DNA from: JACVRW01 sp963765135
Lineage (GTDB): Bacteria; Actinomycetota; Thermoleophilia; Solirubrobacterales; Thermoleophilaceae
Length of the DNA: 64,000 bases
Assembly (NCBI GenBank): GCA_963765135.1
Contig: CAVXUX010000004.1
Span: 186,001-250,000 of the forward strand
Reading direction: 5' to 3'
Shown: in pieces, positions 48,576-59,436 of the stretch
How the letters are laid out: every line of letters begins with the position of its first letter
How positions within the stretch are numbered: position 1 is the stretch's first letter
Position numbers and translations under genes: made by a program
Notes under the pieces: generated by a model
Seen by the model: only the letters and a program-made list of their open reading frames with translations
What the model was told of the DNA's origin: nothing
Database searches by the model: none

Positions 48576-49480
48576 AGGTCAGCCAGCTCTCCGAGGTCTC
48601 GCCCGGCTCGGCTCCGCGCAGCGTCGCGATCGGCACGTTCGACGGCGTGCACCTCGGCCACCGCGAGGTGATCCGCGCCGCGGACACCGTGCTCACCTTC
48701 GACCCGCACCCGCTCGCCGTCATCCACCCGGAGGCCACGCCCAAGCTGATCGCGCCCTTTCCGGTCAAGCGGGACCTGATCGCGGAGCTGGGGGTGGAGG
48801 AGCTGGTGATCATCCCGTTCGACCGCGGCTTCTCCGAGCAGGACCCGGAGAGCTTCGTCCACGACGTGCTGATCGACGGCCTGGGCGCGCGCAAGGTGTC
48901 GGTCGGCGAGAACTTCCGCTTCGGCCAGGGCGCGCGCGGGACCGCGGACCTGCTGCGTTCGCACGACGAGTTCGAGACACGCGTGGTGCCGCTGGTCGAG
49001 GTGGCGGGGGAGACCGTCTCGTCGAGTCACATCCGCGGCCTCGTCGCGGCAGGAGACGTCAAGCAGGCGGCCGACTTCCTGGGCGGGCCGTTCCTGTTCG
49101 AGGGCGAGGTCGTGACCGGCGACCGGCGCGGGCGCGAGCTGGGGATGCCGACCGCCAACCTGGTGCCGGACGACGCCTTCGTCTGTCCCGGCCACGGCGT
49201 GTACGCCGCCTGGGCGAACGGATATCCCACGGCCGTGAACGTGGGCGTGCGGCCGACGTTCGAGACCGGCCGCGGCCTGCTCGTGGAGGCGCACCTGATC
49301 GGATTCGAGGGCGACCTGTACGGCCAGCAGCTGCGGATCGCGTTCCTGGAGCGGATGCGGGGCGAGAAGCGCTTCGAGTCGGTCGACGCGCTCGTGGAGC
49401 AGATGCACCGGGACCTGGTCGAGGCGAGCGAGATCGCCGACCGCTCCAGCGACCTGCTGCTACGGTTTCCGGCTCGATGA
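48572..49480 (+). CDS. ribF: Bifunctional riboflavin kinase/FAD synthetase
   Basis: The 302-residue enzyme has the FMN adenylyltransferase domain with IGTFDGVHLGHREV, TFDPHPLAVI and VGENFRFGQGARG. A C-terminal flavokinase follows, with GRELGMPTANL and AVNVGVRPTFE. It turns riboflavin into FMN and FAD. The N-terminal domain is slightly shorter than usual because the segment after GHRE is compressed. The ATG start overlaps the truB stop, and the end overlaps rpsO. Confidence 0.95.
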   Translation: MKVSQLSEVSPGSAPRSVAIGTFDGVHLGHREVIRAADTVLTFDPHPLAVIHPEATPKLIAPFPVKRDLIAELGVEELVIIPFDRGFSEQDPESFVHDVLIDGLGARKVSVGENFRFGQGARGTADLLRSHDEFETRVVPLVEVAGETVSSSHIRGLVAAGDVKQAADFLGGPFLFEGEVVTGDRRGRELGMPTANLVPDDAFVCPGHGVYAAWANGYPTAVNVGVRPTFETGRGLLVEAHLIGFEGDLYGQQLRIAFLERMRGEKRFESVDALVEQMHRDLVEASEIADRSSDLLLRFPAR

Positions 49481-49746
49481 CGCTGACCGCGGACAAGAAG
49501 CGCGAGATCGTGGCCGAGTACGGCCGCGGCGACGCCGACACGGGCTCTACGGAGGTCCAGGTCGCGCTGCTCACCGCCCGCATCAACGAGCTGACCGAGC
49601 ACCTGCGCGAGCACCGCAAGGACCACCACTCGCGTCGCGGGCTGCTGATGCTCGTCGGCAAGCGACGCCGGCTGCTCAAGTACCTGCAGGCCAGCGACAT
49701 CGACCGCTATCGCGCGCTGATCCAGCAGCTCGGCCTGCGCCGGTGA
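49477..49746 (+). CDS. rpsO: 30S ribosomal protein S15
   Basis: The 89-residue protein is a full-length S15 (KREIVAEYGRGDADTGSTEVQVALLTARINELTEHL and HHSRRGLLMLVGKRRRLLKYL). It binds 16S rRNA early in 30S assembly. The ATG lies in the end of ribF (ATGA overlap). Normally rpsO is followed by pnp. Here a peroxiredoxin and a secreted peptidase gene stand between them. Confidence 0.97.
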   Translation: MTLTADKKREIVAEYGRGDADTGSTEVQVALLTARINELTEHLREHRKDHHSRRGLLMLVGKRRRLLKYLQASDIDRYRALIQQLGLRR

Positions 49747-50189
49747 TCGAGGCCGGCGCGCCGGCTCCCGACTTCACACTCGTCGACCAGGACGGCGGAC
49801 ACGTATCGCTCTCGGACTTCCGCGGGCGCACCGTGCTGCTCGCCTTCTACCCGGCCGACTTCAGCCCGACCTGCACCGACCAGCTGACCGTCTACCAGGT
49901 GCGGCTCCGCGAGTTCGAGCAGCGCGGGGTGCAGGTGCTCGGGATCTCGGTCGACGGCGCCTTCTGCCACAAGGCCTTCCAGAAGCACCTGAGCCTGACG
50001 ATGCCGCTGCTGGCGGACTTCCACCCGAAGGGCGAGGTGGCCAAGGCGTACGGCATCTGGTCGGAGGACTTCGGCCAGTCGGGGCGGGGGCTGGTGCTGG
50101 TCGGGCCGGACGGCACGGTGGAGTGGTCGTATCTCTCGCCGCCGCTCGAGGTGCCGTCGCCGAACTTGGTCTTCGCGGCGCTTTCCTAG
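49743..50189 (+). CDS. Peroxiredoxin (AhpE/Bcp-like)
   Basis: The 148-residue thioredoxin-fold protein has the peroxidatic site YPADFSPTCTDQL. A second Cys lies about 33 residues further (DGAFCHKAF), and the sequence ends FGQSGRGLVLVGPDGTVEW. It reduces peroxides in the cytoplasm. It resembles one-Cys AhpE proteins, although the second Cys could act as resolver. It is coupled to rpsO by a GTGA overlap, an unusual partner. Confidence 0.9.
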   Translation: MIEAGAPAPDFTLVDQDGGHVSLSDFRGRTVLLAFYPADFSPTCTDQLTVYQVRLREFEQRGVQVLGISVDGAFCHKAFQKHLSLTMPLLADFHPKGEVAKAYGIWSEDFGQSGRGLVLVGPDGTVEWSYLSPPLEVPSPNLVFAALS

Positions 50190-50201
50190 CCCGGGCGAAC
50201 T

Positions 50202-50320
50202 GCAGCAATAAAGGCTGGACGGAACGCCGCGGCAAGGGGGGTTCCTGAAGAAACGTCCCGCATAGGGACGCTTCTTCCGGGACCCCCTCGCGGATGGCGC
50301 CCGTTGCGCTTTATTGCTGC
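50202..50320. repeat. 119-bp near-perfect palindrome
   Basis: Terminal inverted repeats GCAGCAATAAAG (50202-50213) and CTTTATTGCTGC (50309-50320) match over 12 bp. Inside, GAAGAAACGTCCC (50247-50259) pairs with GGGACGCTTCTTC (50265-50277) with one mismatch around a 5-nt loop. AGGGGG pairs with CCCCCT between these arms. The whole could fold as one long hairpin. It begins 12 nt after the peroxiredoxin stop. It may be a transcription terminator of the long operon or a MITE-like mobile palindrome; no target duplication is evident. Confidence 0.75.
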
Positions 50321-50402
50321 CGTTTTCCTTTTCAGAAACTCCGGTGTTTCGGAATCGCGTTACGCGGGGATGCTGGCGCAGGTCAATCACCGGGGGAACT
50401 GC

Positions 50403-52859
50403 ATGCGAAAGCTGGGAGCCGTCGCCGTTGCGGTTGGTGCAGTGCTGGTAGGGGCGTGTCCCGCGTCGGCCGCGGATCTGCTGCGCAAGGACGTGACGGT
50501 TGCGAGCGCGGTCGATCGCTCGTGCACGCAGGGCAAGCTGAGCTCGGGGGCCGGCTACGCCCAGCAGACCGTGACCATGCCGACCGCGGGCTCGGTGACC
50601 GCCCAGCTGATGGCGGCTTCCGGCGACTGGGACGTCGCCATCTTCAAGGCCGAGAACGGCCAGGTCATCGCCGGGTCGACCTCGCGCGGGCCGCGTGAGC
50701 TCGCCTCCGGCTTCGCCGTCGCCGGTCAGCGCCTCGTCGTGCAGGCCTGCCGGTTGTCGGGCGGCGCCTCGAGCGCCGGCCTGAGCGTCCAGTCGTCGGC
50801 GATCGACACGACCAAGGTGGCAACCGAGAAGCTCGTGCGTGTCGCCACGCCGAGCGCCGCGCGCAAGAACGTGCTCAACGGCTTGGGCCTGGACGTGACC
50901 GAGCACGGCGGCGCCGGCTTCGTCGAGGTCGTGCTGCACAGCGCCGCCGACGCCACCAAGCTGACCGCGAACAACTTCAACTACACGGTCGACGTGCCGA
51001 ACCTCGCGCTGCAGGCGCGCCAGCAGCGCCAGGCCGACCGCGCCTATGCCGCGGCGACCGCGGCGTCCGGAATGCCGAGCGGGCGCACCATCTACCGGCG
51101 GCTGTTCGACTACACCGACGACATGAAGCGGCTCGCTCGCGAGCACCCGGACCTGGTGCGGCCGATCACGCTCAACCACGTGACCTACGAGGGCCGCCCG
51201 GTCGAGGGCATCGAGATCGCGACCAACCCGAACGCGCGCGACGGGCGGCCGGTGTTCCTCCAGCTGGGCGTGCACCACGCCCGCGAGTGGCCGTCGGGCG
51301 AGCACGCCATGGAGTGGGCCTACGAGCTGATCACGGGCTACCGCCGCGGCGACGCCCGCGTCAGGCGGCTGGTCTCGACGACGCGCACGATCGTCATCCC
51401 GATCGTCAACCCCGACGGCTTCAACGCCTCGCGCGAGGCCGGCGAGCTGTACATGCGCGGGGGCGGCGCGGCCGACGACGTGGACGGCGACGGCACGGTG
51501 ACCGATCCCGAGTTCATCCTCGCCGCGGCCGCGCATCCGAACGAGTACCGGCGCAAGAACTGCCGCCTGCTCGTGGGTGACGGCGGCAACTGCAACCAGG
51601 TCGACACCGGCGTGTACGGGCCCGGGGTGGACCCGAACCGCAACTACGGCGCGTTCTGGGGCGGCCCGGGGGCGGACACCACCAACCCGCTGACGCAGAC
51701 CTACGCCGGCCCGAGCCCGTTCTCGGAGCCCGAGTCGCAGAACATCAGGGAGCTGGTCTCGACCCGCCAGGTGACGACGCTGATCACCAACCACACGTTC
51801 TCGGGGCTCGTGCTGCGCCCGCCCGGACTGGCGGCGCAGGGCACGACCGTGGACGAGCCGATCTACAAGGCGCTGGGCGACCAGATGGCCGGGCAGAACG
51901 GCTACGCCAGCCAGTACGGCTACGAGCTGTACGACACGACCGGCACGACGGAGGACTGGTCCTACAACGCCACCGGCGGGCTCGGCTTCACGTTCGAGAT
52001 CGGCGACGCCGGGTTCCACCCGCCGTTCGCGGACACCGTGGACGAGTGGCAGGGGACCAGCGACGACGCGACCGGCGGCGGCAACCGGGCGGCGTACTAC
52101 CTCGCCCAGGAGAACACGGCCAACGCCAGCAAGCACTCGGTGCTGACCGGCAAGGCGCCGGCCGGGGCGGTGCTGCGCCTGAAGAAGACGTTCCAGACGC
52201 CGACCTACAGCGGGTCGACGTTCACGGACACGCTCGACACGACGTTGCTGGTTCCGTCGAGCGGAGTCTTCGAGTGGCACACCAACCCGTCCACCCGGCC
52301 GCTCGTGGCCAAGGGCTCGGGCCGACCGGCGCACGGCAGCCCGAGCGCGCCGATCCAGTTCGCGTCGAAGAAGAGCACCACGCCGTGCGCGAACTTCGAC
52401 ACGCCTCCGCCCGACTGCTACGAGGACACGCTGATCAAGGTCCCGAGCGGCACGGGCATCGACAACGCCAAGGCGACCTTCCGCGTCGAGTGGCCCACCC
52501 CGGTGAGCGACTACGACATGAAGATCTACAAGGCGGACGCCGCCGGCAACGCGACCGGCGACCCGGTGGCGGTGTCCGGCAACGGCGCCACCAGCGGCGT
52601 GCTGGGCTACGAGGAGGCGGCGGTGCTGGATCCGGTCGGCTCCTACGTGGTGCGCGTGATCAACTACGCCGGCGTCGAGCCGTGGACGGGATCCGTGAAG
52701 TTCGAGGGACCGCCGCCGGCTTCCGCTCCGCAGCAGGAGACATGGACGCTCTTCTGCGAGCAGCCCGAGGGTGTGATCCGCTCCGGCCGGCAGGTGTTCG
52801 TGGCCCGGGGCGAGAAGCGCACGCTCGATCTGCGCTCTGACTGCAAGGTGAGGCGCTAG
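50403..52859 (+). CDS. Secreted zinc carboxypeptidase (peptidase family M14)
   Basis: The protein of about 818 residues has a signal peptide (MRKLGAVAVAVGAVLVGACPASAA), a beta-rich prodomain and a linker. The M14 domain has zinc ligands in GVHHAREWPSGEH and the third His in ITNHTFSG. It also has the Asn-Arg substrate clamp region DPNRNYGAFWGG and the catalytic Glu in FTFEIGDAGF. A C-terminal jelly-roll-like segment with paired Cys follows. It would remove C-terminal residues from peptides outside the cell. It stands alone between two large hairpins, with its own leader (GAAACTCCGGTGTTTC mini-hairpin) and GGGGGAAC ribosome-binding site. Confidence 0.9.
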   Translation: MRKLGAVAVAVGAVLVGACPASAADLLRKDVTVASAVDRSCTQGKLSSGAGYAQQTVTMPTAGSVTAQLMAASGDWDVAIFKAENGQVIAGSTSRGPRELASGFAVAGQRLVVQACRLSGGASSAGLSVQSSAIDTTKVATEKLVRVATPSAARKNVLNGLGLDVTEHGGAGFVEVVLHSAADATKLTANNFNYTVDVPNLALQARQQRQADRAYAAATAASGMPSGRTIYRRLFDYTDDMKRLAREHPDLVRPITLNHVTYEGRPVEGIEIATNPNARDGRPVFLQLGVHHAREWPSGEHAMEWAYELITGYRRGDARVRRLVSTTRTIVIPIVNPDGFNASREAGELYMRGGGAADDVDGDGTVTDPEFILAAAAHPNEYRRKNCRLLVGDGGNCNQVDTGVYGPGVDPNRNYGAFWGGPGADTTNPLTQTYAGPSPFSEPESQNIRELVSTRQVTTLITNHTFSGLVLRPPGLAAQGTTVDEPIYKALGDQMAGQNGYASQYGYELYDTTGTTEDWSYNATGGLGFTFEIGDAGFHPPFADTVDEWQGTSDDATGGGNRAAYYLAQENTANASKHSVLTGKAPAGAVLRLKKTFQTPTYSGSTFTDTLDTTLLVPSSGVFEWHTNPSTRPLVAKGSGRPAHGSPSAPIQFASKKSTTPCANFDTPPPDCYEDTLIKVPSGTGIDNAKATFRVEWPTPVSDYDMKIYKADAAGNATGDPVAVSGNGATSGVLGYEEAAVLDPVGSYVVRVINYAGVEPWTGSVKFEGPPPASAPQQETWTLFCEQPEGVIRSGRQVFVARGEKRTLDLRSDCKVRR

Positions 52860-52874
52860 GCAGGGGGGAGGACC

Positions 52875-52926
52875 ACGTTCCGTTGCGGGCCCGCTGCTAG
52901 CCTTCGGCGGGTTCGCAACGGAACGT
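52875..52926 (+). promoter_or_regulatory. Long leader hairpin upstream of pnp
   Basis: ACGTTCCGTTGCG (52875-52887) pairs perfectly over 13 bp with CGCAACGGAACGT (52914-52926). CCCGC (52890-52894) and GCGGG (52907-52911) extend the stem inside. A smaller hairpin, GCCGCC (52938-52943) with GGCGGC (52951-52956), follows before the ribosome-binding site AAAGGAAG. A long double-stranded leader is how enterobacterial pnp is autoregulated through RNase III, and the same could apply here. It might also terminate the M14 gene, which ends 16 nt earlier. Confidence 0.75.
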
Positions 52927-52969
52927 ACAAAAAGCATGCCGCCAACCGGAGGCGGCCGAAAGGAAGCAT

Positions 52970-55224
<2,255 letters not shown>

Positions 55225-55225
<1 letters not shown>

Positions 55226-56502
55226 TGACGGAGACCGCTCGGCTCACCACCCTCGACTCGGGCGTCCGGGTCGTCACCGAGGCGATGCCCTCGGTGCGCT
55301 CGATCGCGCTCGGGTTCTGGATCCGAGCGGGATCGCGCGACGAGGGGGGCGAGCAGGCCGGCATCTCGCACTTCCTGGAGCACCTCCTCTTCAAGGGGAC
55401 GGATCGCTTCAGCTCGCTCGAGATCGACGAGCTGTTCGACGCGATGGGGGCGGAGGTCAACGCCGGCACCGGCAAGGAGACGACCTCCGTCTACTCGCGC
55501 TTCCTCGACATGCACCTGGAGCGTGCCTTCGACGCGCTTCAGGACATGGTGCTGCGGCCGGCCTACCCGGACATCGACTCGGAGCGCCAGGTGGTGATCG
55601 AGGAGATCGCCATGTACGAGGACGAGCCCTCGGACAAGGTGCACGACGTGCTCGCCGGGGCGATCTTCGGCGACCACCCGCTCGGGCGGCCGGTGATCGG
55701 CCGCGCCGAGGTGATCTCCTCGGTGCCGGTGCCGCAGATCGCCAAGTGGCACGACGGCCGCTACGTGCCGAACAACATGGTCGTGGCTGCTGCCGGCAAC
55801 CTCGATCACGACCGCATCGTCGCGCTCGTGGACGCCGCGTTTGGCGACGCCGGGCCCGCGCCGGTCGCGGACCCGGCCGAGGCGCACGCCTCGCCGGCGG
55901 TGCGCTTCCACGCCAAGGAGACAGAGCAGTATCACCTGGCGCTGGGCGGTCTCGGGATCGCCCGTGGGGACGAGCGGCGCTTCGCGATGCGGATCCTGGA
56001 CACGATCCTGGGCGGCTCCACCTCCTCGCGGCTGTTCCAGGAGGTGCGCGAGAAGCGCGGGCTGGCCTATTCGGTCTACTCCTACACCGCCCAGTACGCC
56101 GACACCGGCCAGGTGGCGGTCTACGTGGGCACGCGGCCCGACAACGTGCAGGAGGCGATGACGGTGATCGGCACCGAGCTGAACCGCCTGCAGTCCGACG
56201 GCGTGACGGCGGCCGAGCTCGACCGCGCGCGCGAGAACGTCAAGGGGCGCACGGTGCTGTCGATGGAGTCGAGCGCGGCGCGCATGAACCGGCTCGGCAG
56301 CTCGGTCCTGATGGGCGTGCCGCTGCTGACCGTGGACGAGCTGCTGGCCCGGTTGGACGCCGTCACGCTCGACGACGTGACGCAGCTGGCCCGCCACGTC
56401 TGGCTCCCGGAGCGCATGTCGGCGGCCGGTGTGGGCGGCGACGAGGCGACGTTCCGCACGGCGCTCGAAGCGGTCAGCCCGGTGCTCGCCGAAGCGGCGT
56501 GA
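55225..56502 (+). CDS. M16-family zinc peptidase
   Basis: The 425-residue peptidase has the inverted zinc motif HFLEH near residue 50 with the downstream Glu ligand in ERQVVIEEIAMYEDEPSD, so it is catalytically competent. A C-terminal half with GGSTSSRLFQEVREKRGLAYSVYSY carries the conserved M16 Arg-Tyr pair. In many Gram-positive bacteria such a gene follows pnp and acts in processing of unknown substrates. There is no signal peptide. It is coupled at both ends, to pnp by one base and to dapB by GTGA. Confidence 0.93.
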
Positions 56503-57155
56503 TCAACGTCGCGGTCTCCGGCGCGGCGGGCCGGATGGGGGACACCGTCTGCCATGCCGTGGAGGGCGCCGAGGACATGGCGCTGGTCGGCCGCGCCGAC
56601 CCGCTGCTGGAGACCGGGCTCGCCGACGTGCTCGGCGACGCCGACGTGGTGGTGGACTTCTCCACGCCCGACTCGGCCCTCGCGAACGCGCGCGCCTGCC
56701 TGGAGGCGGGAGTGCACTGCGTGATGGGCACGAGCGGGGCCGACTTCTCGTCGCTCGAGGGCGTGGGGGAGGGCAACCTGTTCGTGGCGCCCAACTTCGC
56801 GATCGGGGCGGTGCTGATGATGAAGTTCGCCGTGGAGGCCGCGGCGCACATGCCTGAGTGCGAGATCGTCGAGCTGCACCACGACGGCAAGCTGGACGCG
56901 CCGTCGGGCACGGCCAAGCGGACGGCCCAGCTGATCGCGGAGGCGGGCGGCAACGTCCACGAGCCGATCCACTCGGTGCGCCTTCCGGGCCTGGTGGCCC
57001 ACCAGGAGGTGCTCTTCGGAGGCGCCGGGCAGACGCTGACGATCCGCCACGACTCGGTGGACCGCGAGTCGTTCATGCCGGGGGTGCTGCTGGCGGTGCG
57101 ACGAGTGGGCTCGCTGGAGACGTCGCCCGTTATCGGGCTGGAAAACCTGCTCTAG
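56499..57155 (+). CDS. dapB: 4-hydroxy-tetrahydrodipicolinate reductase
   Basis: The 218-residue enzyme has NAD(P) motif VAVSGAAGRMGDTV, FSTPDSA, MGTSGADF, the catalytic region EIVELHHDGKLDAPSGTAKRTAQ and the final RESFMPGVLLAVRRV. It makes tetrahydrodipicolinate in lysine/diaminopimelate synthesis. It is about 25 residues shorter than most actinobacterial DapB because the segment after the first motif is trimmed. GTG start in a GTGA overlap. dapA follows about 1.4 kb downstream beyond two opposite-strand genes, with which dapB shares the stop CTAG. Confidence 0.95.
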   Translation: MINVAVSGAAGRMGDTVCHAVEGAEDMALVGRADPLLETGLADVLGDADVVVDFSTPDSALANARACLEAGVHCVMGTSGADFSSLEGVGEGNLFVAPNFAIGAVLMMKFAVEAAAHMPECEIVELHHDGKLDAPSGTAKRTAQLIAEAGGNVHEPIHSVRLPGLVAHQEVLFGGAGQTLTIRHDSVDRESFMPGVLLAVRRVGSLETSPVIGLENLL

Positions 57156-57691
57156 CGGCCGCCCAGCCGGTAGCGCACTCCGCCCAGGCTGAGCTGATCG
57201 CCGGGCCGCACCTCGATCTCCTCGGTCACGCGGGCGCCGTTCAGGCGGGTGCCGTTGCGCGAGCCGAGGTCGCGCAGCAGCCAGCGCTCGCCATCGCGAC
57301 GCAGCTGGGCGTGGCGGCGGGAGACGCTCGGTTCGGACAGCAGGCAGTCACAGTCGGGCGAGCGCCCGATGCTCATCGACTCGGTCGGCAGCGCCAGCAC
57401 GGGCACGCGCGGACCGCGCCATGCTGCCTGGACATCCGCGACCAGCGTCGACAGCCACGAGACGGCTTGGAGCGAGGCGCGCCGGGCGCGGCCGGGGGCG
57501 CGGACGTCTGCAACGAGTGCGTCCAGCTCGGCCATGTTGCGCGCACCGAGCACCCCCTCGAGGCGGCGGGCGAACGTGTCCGTGGAGAGCCGGCCCTCGA
57601 CCGAGCGGGCCTGAAGCAGCTCGATGAAGCGCTCGCGGTCTGCATCGGACGCACGCCCCGGGATCGGGGTCGGCGCATCGGCGGTCGCCAT
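57152..57691 (-). CDS. DUF1707 plus FHA domain protein
   Basis: The 179-residue protein joins two modules. The N-part is DUF1707-like (ASDADRERFIELLQARSVEGRLSTDTFARRLEGVLGARNMAELDALVADV). A short linker leads to an FHA domain (ESMSIGRSPDCDCLLSEPSVSRRHAQLRRDGERWLLRDLGSRNGTRLNGARV) with the canonical phosphothreonine-binding GR, S-SRRHA and SRNGT residues. FHA domains bind Thr-phosphorylated partners of Ser/Thr kinases. The domain pair recurs in actinobacteria. No kinase gene is in the window. It follows the DUF3052 gene on the same strand by 9 nt. Confidence 0.88.
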   Translation of the reverse strand: MATADAPTPIPGRASDADRERFIELLQARSVEGRLSTDTFARRLEGVLGARNMAELDALVADVRAPGRARRASLQAVSWLSTLVADVQAAWRGPRVPVLALPTESMSIGRSPDCDCLLSEPSVSRRHAQLRRDGERWLLRDLGSRNGTRLNGARVTEEIEVRPGDQLSLGGVRYRLGGR

Positions 57692-57700
57692 GCGGCGATC

Positions 57701-58120
57701 TTACGCCGCTGTCTGCTTGCGCAGCGCCCGTGGCACGACGAAGCGGATGCCGCTGCGGTTCTCGTCGATCGAGCAGGTCTTGTTGTCGATCAGGCCGAGC
57801 CGCTTGGCGTGGGGGACCAGGGCCATCTGGTTGAGGTAGCTCTCGTGGCCGCGCTTGCGGGTGATCACCCAGAGGTAGCCGGTGTCGCGCAGGCGGGCCC
57901 GGTAGCGCACGAGCGCCTCCTTGGCCTCGTCCTCGGACTCGACCAGGATGATCGCGCCGTCCAGCTCGCCGGACTTCACGAGGCCGCGTCCGACGGCCTG
58001 CTTGACGTCTCGGCGCAGGCCCGATCCCACGTCGCCCGTGACCTCGACCCGCTGCTCGGGCTTGACTCCGAGCTTCTGGACCGCGGTCCGGTGGCTGTAG
58101 TCGCGTTCTTCGTGAGCCAT
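57701..58120 (-). CDS. DUF3052-family protein
   Basis: The 139-residue product from ATG 58120 (MAHEERDYSHRTAVQKLGVKPEQRVEVTG) has the DUF3052 plan. A start like LGVKPGQ is followed by DGAIILVESEDEAKEALVRYRARLRDTGYLWVITRKRG, a strand-helix-strand ending LIDNKTCSIDENRSGIRFVVPR. The function is unknown, but the family is conserved across actinobacteria. The family is short and cytoplasmic. Upstream codons up to 58252 would extend it but lie in an evident promoter region. Confidence 0.85.
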   Translation of the reverse strand: MAHEERDYSHRTAVQKLGVKPEQRVEVTGDVGSGLRRDVKQAVGRGLVKSGELDGAIILVESEDEAKEALVRYRARLRDTGYLWVITRKRGHESYLNQMALVPHAKRLGLIDNKTCSIDENRSGIRFVVPRALRKQTAA

Positions 58121-58235
58121 GAGCGCCACAGCCAATTCTGACATTCGGCGGGGGCGTTCCGGGCGGTTTGCAGCGGTTATCCCGCGAAACCGGTTCGCGC
58201 GGTACGCTCCTGCCCGATCTACGCAGGAGGCGACC

Positions 58236-58594
58236 ATGGGCTTCATGGACAAGGCAAAGAAGCTCGCCGAGCAGGCGCAGCAGAAGCTCGACGAGGCTCA
58301 GCAGAACTTCAACCAGGGCGGTTCGACGCCTGGGCAGCAGGCAGAAACCCGCTACGACGACGCACGGACGCCCGATCCAGGACGCCCCGCCCGCCGGCAC
58401 GGCCCCGCCGCCCTCGGGGGAGCCCGCCCCGCCCGCACCGCCGACGCCGCCGCCCGCGCCAGAGCCCGCCGCCGCGGATCCGCCGGCCGCCGCCCGCCGC
58501 TCCCGAGCCTCCGCCTCCGCCGCCCCCGCCCGCCCCTTCCGAGGGCGGCTCGCCGAACGCCAGTCCCGACCCGTTCAAGCCGCTCCAGCAGTGA
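58236..58594 (+). CDS. Small Gln-rich coiled-coil protein with proline-rich tail (two frameshifts)
   Basis: ATG 58236 follows AGGAGG and starts MGFMDKAKKLAEQAQQKLDEAQ, an amphipathic helix rich in Lys, Gln and Ala. The following Gln/Asn stretch leads to a proline-rich tail (APPPSGEPAPPAPPTPPP, then PEPPPPPPPPAPSEGGS, ending FKPLQQ). The tail is only recovered by changing frame near 58362 and near 58495. The stop (58592-58594) overlaps the dapA GTG as GTGA, which supports the reconstruction. Function unknown. Because the tail is low-complexity, the number of frame changes is the least certain here. Confidence 0.55.
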
Positions 58595-59436
58595 TTGGGG
58601 GCATCCTCACCGCGATGGTGACCCCGTTCGGGAGCGACGGGGAGCTCAACGAGGACGCCACCGCGCGGCTGATCCATCACCTGCTCGACAACGGCACGGA
58701 CGGCCTGGTGCTCGCCGGCAGCACGGGCGAGGCCGCCACGATGACCGACGAGGAGAAGGTCCGCCTCTGGGAGATCGGCGTGGCCGAGACCGGCGACGCC
58801 ACCGTGATCGCCGGCACCGGCACCTACGACACGCGCCACAGCATCGAGCTGACCGAGCGCGCCGCGGAAGCGGGCGTGGACGCGGTGCTCGTGGTCACCC
58901 CGTACTACGTGCGGCCCAACCGGCGCGGCATCAAGGCCCATTACGAGGCGATCGCGGCCGCCACGGACCTGCCGATCGTGGCGTACAACATCCCCAGCCG
59001 CACGGCGACCGACATGCCCAACGACCTGCTCGCGGAGCTGGGCCAGATCGAGAACGTGGTCGCGGTCAAGCAGGCCCGCTACGAGGACATGGCCGCGATC
59101 GACGGGCTCGACCTGCTGGCAGGCAACGACGACATCCTCGCCAAGACGATGGACCTCGGCGGCACCGGCGGCATCCTGGTCGCCTCGCAGCTGGTCGGCA
59201 CCGAGATGCGCCGCATCGTCGACGAGCCGGACCGCCGCCACGAGATCGAGGACGGCCTGCGCGACCTCTACCAGGCGCTCGCGGTCACCACCAACCCGAT
59301 CCCCGTCAAGGCCGCGCTCAACATGATCGGTCAGGAGGCCGGCGGCCTGCGGCTGCCCCTCGTCGAGGCCACCGAGGAGGAGAAGGCCGTGATTCGCGCG
59401 GCGCTCGAGCGCCACCAGCTGCTCGCCGCGGTGTGA
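58591..59436 (+). CDS. dapA: 4-hydroxy-tetrahydrodipicolinate synthase
   Basis: The 281-residue TIM-barrel aldolase has the N-terminus GILTAMVTPFGSDGELN, pyruvate-binding GSTGEAATMT, the Tyr of VTPYYVRPNR and YNIPSRTATDM, and the Schiff-base Lys in VVAVKQARYEDM. It condenses pyruvate with aspartate semialdehyde in the lysine pathway. The GTG start lies in a GTGA overlap with the previous small gene. It is followed by the RNase J gene, also in a GTGA overlap. Confidence 0.96.
   Translation: MIGGILTAMVTPFGSDGELNEDATARLIHHLLDNGTDGLVLAGSTGEAATMTDEEKVRLWEIGVAETGDATVIAGTGTYDTRHSIELTERAAEAGVDAVLVVTPYYVRPNRRGIKAHYEAIAAATDLPIVAYNIPSRTATDMPNDLLAELGQIENVVAVKQARYEDMAAIDGLDLLAGNDDILAKTMDLGGTGGILVASQLVGTEMRRIVDEPDRRHEIEDGLRDLYQALAVTTNPIPVKAALNMIGQEAGGLRLPLVEATEEEKAVIRAALERHQLLAAV

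Noticed and set aside
49707..52937. Very long minus-strand frame opposite rpsO, the peroxiredoxin and M14 genes
   Set aside because: It spans three unrelated genes and the palindrome and consists of Arg/Val/Gly-rich shadow sequence.
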